Positions 16,316 through 23,962 of a stretch of DNA of 24,587 nt are shown here, piece after piece. The notes below the pieces were generated by a model that did not search any database, was not told where the DNA came from, and saw only the letters and a list, made by a program, of their open reading frames with translations. The stretch is from contig CAJLNC010000035.1 in assembly GCA_905207905.1 (NCBI GenBank), positions 1 to 24,587 of the forward strand. Reading direction: 5' to 3'. Origin of the DNA: an uncultured Lachnospiraceae bacterium. GTDB lineage: Bacteria; Bacillota_A; Clostridia; Lachnospirales; Lachnospiraceae. Numbering within the stretch: the stretch's first letter is position 1; each line of letters opens with the position of its first letter. The translations under genes and the position numbers were made by a program.

Positions 16316-17623
16316 TTACTGGGCATGGTAGATCTCAAGCCCCTCTGCCACTGCCTCCTCTGGAGAAACATTTCCGGTCACAATATCAGGCATTCCGTCA
16401 AACGTGGGCACACGGCACTCACCGTTAAACAGATCCTGTACTGCTCCGGTGAGGGAAGTGGTACCTGCCATCATTTCCATAGCCTTAATTTGAAGAGAAT
16501 TAAACTGCGCTTCATCCACTGCAGGCGCGCTCTTTAATGCAGATGCAGTGTGCTGCGCAAATTTGGCAACAACTTCATCGCTGATCATATGCATTACAAA
16601 GTCCACTGCTGCGTCACGCTTCTCTTCATCCTCCCAGGCTGCTGCGCTGATGTAATAGCCGCTGGACATACCACCGATAAGATCTGTGGCTTTTCTCTCG
16701 CCCTTGCCGGGAACATAGGTAACGGTAAATTTATCCAGCTTCTCTGCATCCAGTGTTGCGGGATCCTCCGGATCAGACTGGCAGTTTCCAACAATGCCTC
16801 CCACTTTCCAGGAACCGTCAATGAGAAATGCTGCCTTATCTTCCATAAACATGGCAAAGGTCTCATCGTCTGTGGCAGACAGAGTATTCTCCGGGAAGTA
16901 ACCGGCCTCATACAAGGCCTTGATATCCTCCATGCCAGCCACCCATGCTCCTGCTTCGTCAACAGATGCAGGGATGGTAAGGTGATCCTTTACATTGCCG
17001 TTGTTGAAAATACAGAACTCCCACCAGTAATGAGGAATGTTTCCAAGTGCCGCTGCGATGGGAGCATAGCCTGCATCCTTGATCTTCTGGCAGTCCTCCA
17101 GGAATGCATCCCAGGTATAATCTGCCCCTGGAATCTCCACTCCGGCTGCTTTCAGAACCTCTGTGTTCACAAACATTGCCTCCCAGAAACCGTTCACCGG
17201 AACTGCATACCGAACGCCGTCCACCAAAGAAGCCGGGATCAGCTCATCATTCATATTTGCCGCATAATCCGGATACTCTTCCCGAATCGTATCAATGGGA
17301 ACTACCTTGCCAGCCTCAATAAATGCATTGGCATCTGCTCCGTTGAAGAAAAACAGTACGTCCGGATCTGCTCCTGTCTGGAAGTCCATCTCTACCCTGG
17401 CCTTAAACTCCTCGCTGGAGGTAGCGGACGCGTCGTTCACTTTATTTCCTGTTGCTTCCTCCCAAGCTGCCACCTCATCTTTGAAGTTCTGTGCATTTCC
17501 ATCCTCTCCCGCAAAAGTGGTGGTAACGTTTAACTCCACTCCCTCTGCAAATACTGGCATCGCTCCTGTCAGTGCGGTGCATGCAACGGTACCTGCCACT
17601 AAAACTGCTAACCTTCTTTTCAT
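16316..17623 (-). CDS. Extracellular sugar-binding protein of the ABC importer
   Basis: This family 1 solute-binding protein has 435 residues. Its Sec signal starts MKRRLAVLVAGTVACTALTG and has a likely cleavage after MPVFA (residue 26). The mature part has the usual features: WEEATGNKV near the start, GADPDVLFFFNG, and MFMEDKAAFLIDGSWKVGG in the second lobe. Many aromatic residues (YTWD, HYWWEF) could line the sugar site. The only possible lipobox is TVAC with Cys15, which is unusually early, so whether the protein is lipid-anchored or merely secreted is unclear. Its own promoter lies upstream and an mRNA hairpin follows, suggesting high expression relative to the permeases. The ligand is not deducible; the GH94 neighbour suggests a beta-linked disaccharide. 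Confidence 0.93.
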   Translation of the reverse strand: MKRRLAVLVAGTVACTALTGAMPVFAEGVELNVTTTFAGEDGNAQNFKDEVAAWEEATGNKVNDASATSSEEFKARVEMDFQTGADPDVLFFFNGADANAFIEAGKVVPIDTIREEYPDYAANMNDELIPASLVDGVRYAVPVNGFWEAMFVNTEVLKAAGVEIPGADYTWDAFLEDCQKIKDAGYAPIAAALGNIPHYWWEFCIFNNGNVKDHLTIPASVDEAGAWVAGMEDIKALYEAGYFPENTLSATDDETFAMFMEDKAAFLIDGSWKVGGIVGNCQSDPEDPATLDAEKLDKFTVTYVPGKGERKATDLIGGMSSGYYISAAAWEDEEKRDAAVDFVMHMISDEVVAKFAQHTASALKSAPAVDEAQFNSLQIKAMEMMAGTTSLTGAVQDLFNGECRVPTFDGMPDIVTGNVSPEEAVAEGLEIYHAQ

Positions 17624-17674
17624 GTAACTACCTCCCTATACCTTTGATTTTGAAAAAACTTTCGTTTCTCTTTG

Positions 17675-17710
17675 ATAATACCAGTATGCACCATTTTTTG
17701 TTTTTTTGAA
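17675..17710 (-). promoter_or_regulatory. Possible promoter of the binding-protein gene
   Basis: On the minus strand an extended -10 (TGGTATTAT, 17675-17683) overlaps an alternative pair TTCAAA (17705-17710) and CATACT (17683-17688) at 16 nt. Two A tracts lie just upstream. Either would start the transporter transcript in the 152-nt gap after the sensor kinase gene. No clear catabolite-repression (cre) site is seen. Confidence 0.45.
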
Positions 17711-17775
17711 TAACTCAAACTGTGCTTTCTTGTCTTTTATTGGTCAGAATACCATCCATCATTCGACAAAACTGA

Positions 17776-19515
17776 TTATTTTTGGTTTTCCTGACGAAAA
17801 GGGATGGTCACACAAGCAGAAACTCTGCCGTCCTGCTCCCGGATCTGCAAGCCGCAGGGAGGACCAAAAAGGATTCTCAGTCTTTGATTTACATTTGCGA
17901 TCCCCAGATTTCCGGAAGGCTCCTTGCTGGTATTGTATTCCGGATCCAGCAGTCTGCGGATTCGCTCCCCATCCTCCCTGGAAAGTCCGCCATCATTAAG
18001 CGTTTCCAGATAAAAGTACTGTTCATCATGATATCCCCGCAGAATCACTTCACCGCTTCCCTTAGGCACTACCCCATGTTCAATGGCATTTTCTATTAAG
18101 GGCTGCAGAATCAGTCTTGGCACCATGCAGTCCATCAGTTCCTGCGGAATATCAATTTTTACAGAGAGCCGTTTTCCCAAACGTTCCCGCATAATATACA
18201 GGTAGGAATTTACATAGCCCATCTCCTCTGCCAGCCGTATCTCCGGCCGTTTCCTCCGATCCATCACTGCATCCATCATTGTGGACAGAGCTCCGATCAT
18301 TTTACTCACCTTTACATTCCCTTCCAGCCTTGCCTCCCAGTTAATGATCTCCAGCGTATTATTCATAAAATGGGGATTGATGTGGGACTGAAGAGCCATG
18401 ATCTTTGCCTCTCTTAAAGCAATCTCCTCCTGATAGCTCTTAAGGATCTGTTCTTCCAGGCTCTTAGACATCTGATTCACTGCATTCGTCAGATACTGAA
18501 ATTCCAGATTGGAGGACTCCGAAGCCACCTGATACCCCAGCTCCCCCCGTTCAATATGATGCATGCCTTCGATCAGCTGCTCCACAGGATAGGAAACTTC
18601 CCTGCGAAATACCTTCAGCACCGTTGCCAGCATCAGCAGCATCGAAAGCAGCATCCCTCCCAGCACATAGGGATATCCGTAAAAGGGAAACATTGTCACT
18701 GCCTTGTTGATCATCATGGCGGAATGCAGCTCATACCCGTCGCCAGCAAGGCTGTCCATCACACACAGTCTCCCCCGAATCCAGCGATTCGGCATATCCC
18801 CTGAGTTTGCAAAACGCTTCTCCCATTTCTCTTCCTCCCCAGGACAGAGGAGCAGGGGTTCCTCATTGATCCGTACGCACACCTCATCCCCCATAGGAAA
18901 GGTGGCAATGCTGTCAAAACAGTAGGCCTGGTTCAGACACAGCACCAGAACCGCCTTGGTTTCATAATGACTGTCCTTGAGATTTCGCACCAGATACAGG
19001 GAATTTCCCCGAACCAGAAGTCCCACCGCTGTATCCAGCGTCTCCGCCAGTTCCGCCACAGCCTCATGATCTTTGTCCCAGTATTTCCGGATCTGCTGAT
19101 AGGTCCCGTTTCCCCGTTCACTGTATACACTGCTGAAATTCCTGGTATCCTCCTTTTGGAACCACAAAACGGCACTGGAAATAGCGCTGCTTTTCTGATA
19201 TTTGGAAGCAAGGTACTCCGAATATCCCTTTTTCGCCGCTGTGTAAGACATCTCTCCCTTTAGATATTTCTCCCGGATCTCCAGAATCTCTCCGTCATAA
19301 GAAGCCTGCCTGGAATCATGGACTGCCCCGTTGAGCCGCTCCACACAAATCCGGTTGTTAAATTCCAGTTGTCTGCGATAATTGTCCACTGTCACCTCCA
19401 TGTGGTTGCTTCCCACATAAACACCAAGCACGCCGATAAAAAGGAAAAGAGGAATCAGCCAGCAAAGCAGCTGAATCCTGATCACCTTCCACTTCATTGA
19501 ATGCTGCCTTTTCAT
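17776..19515 (-). CDS. Sensor histidine kinase, YesM/LytS type
   Basis: This 579-residue membrane sensor has TM1 at about 13-35, an extracytoplasmic domain of about 240 residues, TM2 at about 279-302 and a HAMP segment (303-355). The His_kinase domain carries the phospho-acceptor His382 in SHINPHFMNNTLEIINW. The ATP-binding part has the N box QPLIENAIEHG (471-481) and G box GNLGIANVNQRL (536-547). The usual HFLYNTL reads HFMNNTL, a mild deviation. GGGAGG precedes the ATG. It lies between the phosphohexomutase and binding-protein genes; its likely partner is the AraC-type regulator at 13410-14297, three genes downstream. It probably senses the sugar, directly or through the binding protein, but no ligand can be read from the sequence. 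Confidence 0.94.
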   Translation of the reverse strand: MKRQHSMKWKVIRIQLLCWLIPLFLFIGVLGVYVGSNHMEVTVDNYRRQLEFNNRICVERLNGAVHDSRQASYDGEILEIREKYLKGEMSYTAAKKGYSEYLASKYQKSSAISSAVLWFQKEDTRNFSSVYSERGNGTYQQIRKYWDKDHEAVAELAETLDTAVGLLVRGNSLYLVRNLKDSHYETKAVLVLCLNQAYCFDSIATFPMGDEVCVRINEEPLLLCPGEEEKWEKRFANSGDMPNRWIRGRLCVMDSLAGDGYELHSAMMINKAVTMFPFYGYPYVLGGMLLSMLLMLATVLKVFRREVSYPVEQLIEGMHHIERGELGYQVASESSNLEFQYLTNAVNQMSKSLEEQILKSYQEEIALREAKIMALQSHINPHFMNNTLEIINWEARLEGNVKVSKMIGALSTMMDAVMDRRKRPEIRLAEEMGYVNSYLYIMRERLGKRLSVKIDIPQELMDCMVPRLILQPLIENAIEHGVVPKGSGEVILRGYHDEQYFYLETLNDGGLSREDGERIRRLLDPEYNTSKEPSGNLGIANVNQRLRILFGPPCGLQIREQDGRVSACVTIPFRQENQK

Positions 19516-19637
19516 TCTGATTCCTCCCTACTATATTACTGCTTTCGTACTGCTCGTTTACCTCACTGTTTTTCCATTACGGTTTTCCATTCTGATTGCT
19601 TCAAAATTCCCCAAAACATCTGTCCGGAAGATTTCTA

Positions 19638-21068
19638 TCAGTGGGCCTGCCGGTCAAGGTTTAAGAAACGCTCGAATCTCTCACAGTTCTCTTCTGCCGC
19701 TTCCCGGCTGTCCAGCTCACAAAAAATCCGAAGCAGCGGTTCTGTGCCGGAAAATCTGGCTATAATCCATCCTCCATTCCGAAAATATACCTTGCATCCA
19801 TCCAGGTAAGACACCTTCTCAATGGGAAGATCAAACTCCGGAAGCAGCTTATCTTCAAATAGAATGGTCTGCAGCTCCTCCTTCCGCTCCTGGGAAAACT
19901 GATAGGACCGCTCTTCCATGCAGGGGCTTCCATATCGTTCCCGAATCTCTGCAGCCAGCTGTGACAGGCGTTTTCCGGTAACCGCAATCATCTCCACCAG
20001 AAGGGAGGCTGCGTAGATGCCGTCTTTTCCATTGATATGCCCCCGAACCGTCAGACCGCCGGAGGACTCCCCGCCAATGATGGCTCCCGTCTCCTGCATC
20101 TTAGAGGAAATATGCTTAAAGCCCACCGGCACCTCATAGCAGACCTGGTCAAAGGACTCTGCCATCCGATCCAGCATATGGGTGGTAGCTACATTCCGCA
20201 CTGCAGGCCCTCTCCAGCCCTTATACTCCATCAGGTAATAATACAGAAGCATCAGGATCTCATTAGCAGTAAGATAATGTCCCCTGTCATCAATCACACC
20301 CAGGCGATCTGCATCTCCATCTGTGGCAATGCCAAGATCACAGTTCATCTCTGTCACATAAGTACAAAGTTCTGTAAGAGAATTTTTGCTGGGAGCAGGC
20401 ATCCTCCGTCCAAACAGGGTATCGTGGGTCTCATGGATCAGATCAATCTCGCACCTGGCAGTGGCCAGAATGGTCTTTAAGGAAATCTGGCTCACCCCAT
20501 ACATGGGATCCAGCACAATGTGCAATCCGCGGTCACGGATAGCCTGCATATTGATATTGGCAATGATATTGTCCAAATATTCATTTAAGGGATTAAATTC
20601 CATCACCCATCCCTCTTCCTTTGCTTTCTCATACTCTATATAGGTGATGGGCTCTTTTCCCTCAATCTGCCGGGCATACGCTTCGATCTGGCGGGTCTGC
20701 TCCTCACTGGCATCCCGTCCCCCGTAAGTAAACACTTTAAATCCATTGTAAATAGCAGGATTATGACTGGCCGTCACCATCATCCCGTAATGCAGCTGAT
20801 GCTTCTCCACATAGAACATAATTAGGGGAGTGGGGGAAGAACGATTCACAAACCAGCAGCGGATCCTCTCTGCCGCAAACACCTCACAGGCCCACTTTAC
20901 CGCTTCCTTGGAAAGAAACCTCCGGTCATATCCAATGACGATTCCCTCCTGATCTACCTGTTCCGCTTTCATTTTCCGAGACATGGCCTTTGCCAGAAGC
21001 TGGATATTCTGTCTTGTAAAACCATCTCCGATCACGGCTCTCCAGCCGCCGGTACCAAACGTTATCAT
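19638..21068 (-). CDS. Alpha-D-phosphohexomutase (phosphoglucomutase family)
   Basis: This cytosolic enzyme interconverts hexose-1- and hexose-6-phosphates. The 476-residue protein has all four active-site elements. They are catalytic Ser101 in TASHNP (99-104), the metal loop DGDADRLG (250-257), the sugar-binding loop GGESSGGL (332-339) and the phosphate-binding loop RFSGTEP (438-444). It starts MITFGTGGWRAVIGDGF, typical of this subgroup. Next to a GH94 phosphorylase its obvious role is to convert the released sugar-1-phosphate to the 6-phosphate. If the phosphorylase acts on chitobiose, it would need to accept GlcNAc-1-phosphate, as proposed for the mutase next to the Vibrio chitobiose phosphorylase gene. 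AAAGGAGG precedes the ATG, and an extended -10 promoter lies upstream. Confidence 0.93.
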   Translation of the reverse strand: MITFGTGGWRAVIGDGFTRQNIQLLAKAMSRKMKAEQVDQEGIVIGYDRRFLSKEAVKWACEVFAAERIRCWFVNRSSPTPLIMFYVEKHQLHYGMMVTASHNPAIYNGFKVFTYGGRDASEEQTRQIEAYARQIEGKEPITYIEYEKAKEEGWVMEFNPLNEYLDNIIANINMQAIRDRGLHIVLDPMYGVSQISLKTILATARCEIDLIHETHDTLFGRRMPAPSKNSLTELCTYVTEMNCDLGIATDGDADRLGVIDDRGHYLTANEILMLLYYYLMEYKGWRGPAVRNVATTHMLDRMAESFDQVCYEVPVGFKHISSKMQETGAIIGGESSGGLTVRGHINGKDGIYAASLLVEMIAVTGKRLSQLAAEIRERYGSPCMEERSYQFSQERKEELQTILFEDKLLPEFDLPIEKVSYLDGCKVYFRNGGWIIARFSGTEPLLRIFCELDSREAAEENCERFERFLNLDRQAH

Positions 21069-21101
21069 GTGTTCCTCCTTTTTGATTATGCCTGTACTGT
21101 T

Positions 21102-21110
21102 ATTCTAACA
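21102..21110 (-). promoter_or_regulatory. Possible extended -10 promoter of the phosphohexomutase gene
   Basis: TGTTAGAAT on the minus strand is an extended -10 of the form TGnTAnAAT. No good -35 is seen at 17 nt. It lies 34 nt before the start codon, so the mutase may be transcribed separately as well as with GH94. Confidence 0.4.
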
Positions 21111-21131
21111 TAAAACCAAACTCTGATACAG

Positions 21132-21150
21132 CCGCAGTGTGATCCTGCGG
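21132..21150. other. Hairpin between GH94 and phosphohexomutase genes
   Basis: CCGCAG (21132-21137) and CTGCGG (21145-21150) form a 6-bp stem with a 7-nt loop. On the plus strand AGCATTTTTATTT follows, so it resembles a terminator for antisense transcripts. In the direction of the genes no T tract follows, so read-through to the mutase gene is expected. Confidence 0.45.
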
Positions 21151-21162
21151 AGCATTTTTATT

Positions 21163-23589
21163 TCATAGGAGGGAATTTCCTCTGAAATAAGAAACCGGCT
21201 TTCCCATCACCGCCTCCACCTGATGAATGGTACCCGCCAAAAAGGCGGGGATTTTCTTTACCTCTTTCCCGTCCACGGTCAGCTTCTTCACACCTTTCAT
21301 CACATGTTCCGGATTCTTTACCTGGATCTGATAAATGGCTCCCCGCCAGTTTCTTGTGACAGAAAATCCCTCCCACTCTGGCGGGATACAGGGATCGATC
21401 AGCAATTCCTCCAGCTGAGGACGGATGCCCAGCATATACCGGGTGGCTGCAAAGTAAGCCCAGCCTCCGCTTCCGGTCATAAACGGGTGTCTGGCCCGCC
21501 CATAAGCAGTATGATCCTTTCCCATAATAAACTGACAATAAGAGTAGGGCTCTGCCTCCCGGATCTCAATCTGATCATTCTGCCGGCAGGGACAGAGAGC
21601 CTCATAAAATTTCATAGCCTTATCTCCCCGTCCCAGACGGCATTCTGCTGCCCAGGCCCAGGGATTGGGATGACTGAAAATAGCGCCGTTCTCCTTCACA
21701 CCCGGATACACTCTGGTGACAAAGCCCACCTCCTCATCCGGCACGGTATAGGAAGGACCGTTGAGCATGATCCCGTAGGGCGTATAGAGATATTCTTCCA
21801 CACTGTCCATGGCCCGAATTCCCAGTTCATAGGTGGCCGCTCCGGAGAGTACTGCCCAGGCATTGGATTCTAGGTGAATCCTTCCCTCCCGGTCCTGCCT
21901 GGTTCCGATCTTCCGTCCGCTTTTGGTAATGCCCCGGATAAACCATTCCCCATCCCAAAGCTCCGTCTCGCAGACCTTTTTTACCCGCTCGTACATGGCC
22001 TCATATTTTTGAATATCCTCCTGTTTTCCCTTTCTCCTGGCCAGTTCCAAAAAATGCTCCAGCGCCCAGACATGAAGAAAGGAAACCAGGGCGCTCTCTC
22101 CGCCTCCCAGATTCAGACAGTCATTCCAGTCTGCCCGCAGGCCCAGGCAGACTCCATGTTCTCCCACCTGTCTGTCTGAAAAGTCCAGGATCCGCTTCAT
22201 ATGTTCATAGACCGTCCCTTCTCCCTGGTCTGCATAGCCTATCACCTGATCCAAAAATTCCTCCTCCCCAGTCTCCCGGATATATTCTGCAATGGAGGGA
22301 ATCAGCCACAGAGCATCATCAGAGCAGGTATCCTTCAGCCCATGGATCCGCTCTTTGGGATCCGGCTCCGGAATCACTGTAGGAGAAGAAAAGGGCCTTG
22401 TCTCCTTTTTCGGTTCAAACCAGGCGGGGTCAAACAGATGCAGTCCATATCCTTCTGAAACCAGCCCGTGAAGCAGCTGTTCAATCCTCTGCCTGCATTT
22501 CTCCGGGTTGGAATGGGGTACGGTCATGGCATCCTGGGCCGTATCCCGGTATCCTAACCCGGTCCTCCCCCCCACCTCGATGAAGGAGGCAAACCTGGAG
22601 AACATAATATTGATTTCCGCCTGGTACAGATTCCAGGTGTTCAGCATGATATTTAGATCCTCACTGGGCGTCCTCACCTGCAGTCTGGCAAACTTTTCTT
22701 CCCAATAGACAGCCAGTTCTTTTTCCGCCCGATCCACCGCCTTGGGATCTCTGTACTTTTCCCTTATCCTGCGGCCCTCCGCTCTATTGCCCTCTCCCAG
22801 CATAAAGATCAGCCGCACCTCCTGCCCCGGTTCCAGAAGAATTTTTTTCTGCAGCGCCCCGCAGTGATTCCCTCCCTTTTCAAAGGAGCCGGAAAGCTTT
22901 CCCCGTTCTACTGCCAGGGGATTGGTCTCTGTCCGGTAATTCCCCAGAAATCGATCCCTCACACAGTCAAACCCATCCGGTTCAAAGCTGGCAGCAACAT
23001 ACTGATAACCATATTCCTCATAAAACAGATCATACTCAATAATGCCATCTTCATAGGAACTCCCTGAGGCATACAGGCTCATCTGAAAGTTCTGATTATC
23101 CATGTCAATGTGATGGAATGAAAACTCACAATAGGAGATCACATCCAGGCTGCGTCTGCAGGCTCCTGTATTTTTGATCTTTACATCCCACAGTTCCACC
23201 CCGTCCCCCAGTGGAATCGTCAAACGCTGAGAGGCCTGGATATCCCGGTAATCACATTCATACACCGTGTAGGACATACCGTGCCGACAGCGGTACTTCG
23301 CCTGATCCAAAGGTTTTCCCACCGGCTGCCAGGAAATGCTCCAGTAATCTCCATCTGCCTCATCCCTCAGGTAAACATAATGCCCCGGCCGGTCCATGGG
23401 TACTCCGTTGGGCCGAAACCTGGTAATCCGGTGATACTGCGGCGTTTTGTAAAACAAATATCCCCCTGCCGTATGGTTAAACACCCCGCACAGCTCCTCC
23501 ACGCCAATGTAGTTGGTCCAGGATACGGGCACATCCACCCGGTCAATGCAGTATTCCCTTCTTTCCTGATCAAAATATCCGTATCTCAT
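21163..23589 (-). CDS. GH94 phosphorylase, probable N,N'-diacetylchitobiose phosphorylase type
   Basis: GH94 enzymes cleave beta-linked disaccharides with inorganic phosphate, inverting the anomeric centre and conserving energy as a sugar-1-phosphate. The 808-residue protein has the N-terminal beta-sandwich (about 1-270), a linker helix, the (alpha/alpha)6 catalytic barrel (about 310-740) and a small C-terminal sheet. The general acid is Asp490 in RADWNDCLNLGG. The substrate region has FIEVGGRTGLGYRDTAQDAM (336-355) and HLFDPAWF. From memory of the family these stretches, and DYWSISWQPV and MDNQNFQMSLYASGSSY, match the Vibrio proteolyticus chitobiose phosphorylase more than cellobiose phosphorylases. 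Substrate remains an inference. There is no signal peptide, so it acts on imported sugar. The ATG at 23589 is chosen over 23640 for its AGGAGGGG site and the family start MRYGYFDQERREY. Confidence 0.93.
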   Translation of the reverse strand: MRYGYFDQERREYCIDRVDVPVSWTNYIGVEELCGVFNHTAGGYLFYKTPQYHRITRFRPNGVPMDRPGHYVYLRDEADGDYWSISWQPVGKPLDQAKYRCRHGMSYTVYECDYRDIQASQRLTIPLGDGVELWDVKIKNTGACRRSLDVISYCEFSFHHIDMDNQNFQMSLYASGSSYEDGIIEYDLFYEEYGYQYVAASFEPDGFDCVRDRFLGNYRTETNPLAVERGKLSGSFEKGGNHCGALQKKILLEPGQEVRLIFMLGEGNRAEGRRIREKYRDPKAVDRAEKELAVYWEEKFARLQVRTPSEDLNIMLNTWNLYQAEINIMFSRFASFIEVGGRTGLGYRDTAQDAMTVPHSNPEKCRQRIEQLLHGLVSEGYGLHLFDPAWFEPKKETRPFSSPTVIPEPDPKERIHGLKDTCSDDALWLIPSIAEYIRETGEEEFLDQVIGYADQGEGTVYEHMKRILDFSDRQVGEHGVCLGLRADWNDCLNLGGGESALVSFLHVWALEHFLELARRKGKQEDIQKYEAMYERVKKVCETELWDGEWFIRGITKSGRKIGTRQDREGRIHLESNAWAVLSGAATYELGIRAMDSVEEYLYTPYGIMLNGPSYTVPDEEVGFVTRVYPGVKENGAIFSHPNPWAWAAECRLGRGDKAMKFYEALCPCRQNDQIEIREAEPYSYCQFIMGKDHTAYGRARHPFMTGSGGWAYFAATRYMLGIRPQLEELLIDPCIPPEWEGFSVTRNWRGAIYQIQVKNPEHVMKGVKKLTVDGKEVKKIPAFLAGTIHQVEAVMGKPVSYFRGNSLL

Positions 23590-23713
23590 ACTTTCCCCTC
23601 CTGCTCTTCTTTCTTCCAGATCTTCAAACCTTCTCGCCATCCTCCTTCAAAGAACAGCACAGCGCATCCTGTATCCCCTGCGCTTTTCCTGACTGTACTG
23701 CCTTTATATTGCT

Positions 23714-23719
23714 ATTATA
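23714..23719 (-). promoter_or_regulatory. -10 box of the GH94 transcript
   Basis: A perfect TATAAT on the minus strand, with the -35 position (TGGTAA, 23737-23742, 17 nt upstream) buried in the inverted repeat at 23723-23752. The predicted leader to the GH94 start is about 118 nt. The stretch 23590-23713 otherwise shows no gene. Confidence 0.5.
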
Positions 23720-23722
23720 AAA

Positions 23723-23752
23723 GGACAGGCAATCTTTTACCATTGCCTGTCC
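23723..23752. promoter_or_regulatory. Perfect 11-bp inverted repeat over the GH94 promoter
   Basis: GGACAGGCAAT (23723-23733) and ATTGCCTGTCC (23742-23752) are exact complements around an 8-nt centre. On the minus strand the stem is followed by TTTT and then ATAATAG, so it may terminate the upstream transcript. Because it also spans the -35 region of the TATAAT promoter, it may instead be a regulator binding site. Both roles are possible at once. Confidence 0.6.
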
Positions 23753-23880
23753 TGTGAATATTTGTTTTTGTTTGCGTATCCCCTGCATTGCTTCCCCGAC
23801 AGCGTCACATCCGGAATACTCATATAGCCCTTTTTTATCATATCAAAGAGCCTCTTTTCCGGTTCCGCAGCAATCGGCAT
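23737..23880 (-). CDS. Possible 47-residue protein, unrecognised
   Basis: ATG at 23880 is preceded by AGGAAAG at a workable distance and opens a frame of 47 codons. The product starts MPIAAEPEKRLFDMIKKGYM and ends in a basic, Asn- and Lys-rich stretch; there is no membrane segment. The frame runs into the inverted repeat upstream of GH94, so its last codons form one stem arm. It could be a small protein, a remnant, or chance. The open frame extends upstream to a TTG at 23943 with no ribosome binding site. Confidence 0.25.
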   Translation of the reverse strand: MPIAAEPEKRLFDMIKKGYMSIPDVTLSGKQCRGYANKNKYSQDRQW

Positions 23881-23962
23881 CCTATCTTTCCTGACGCAAG
23901 AGCTCACACAGCGCCTGAACCGTTCATTCTTCTGCCTCTGCAAGTAAAAACCTTATAAATTT

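Noticed and set aside
16550..17533. 327-codon ORF antisense to the solute-binding protein
   Set aside because: It is a shadow of a clear coding region, with no known motifs and an irregular Cys-rich composition.
21132..21160. Terminator between GH94 and the phosphohexomutase
   Set aside because: The T tract is on the plus-strand side only; for the minus-strand genes the stem lacks a following T run.
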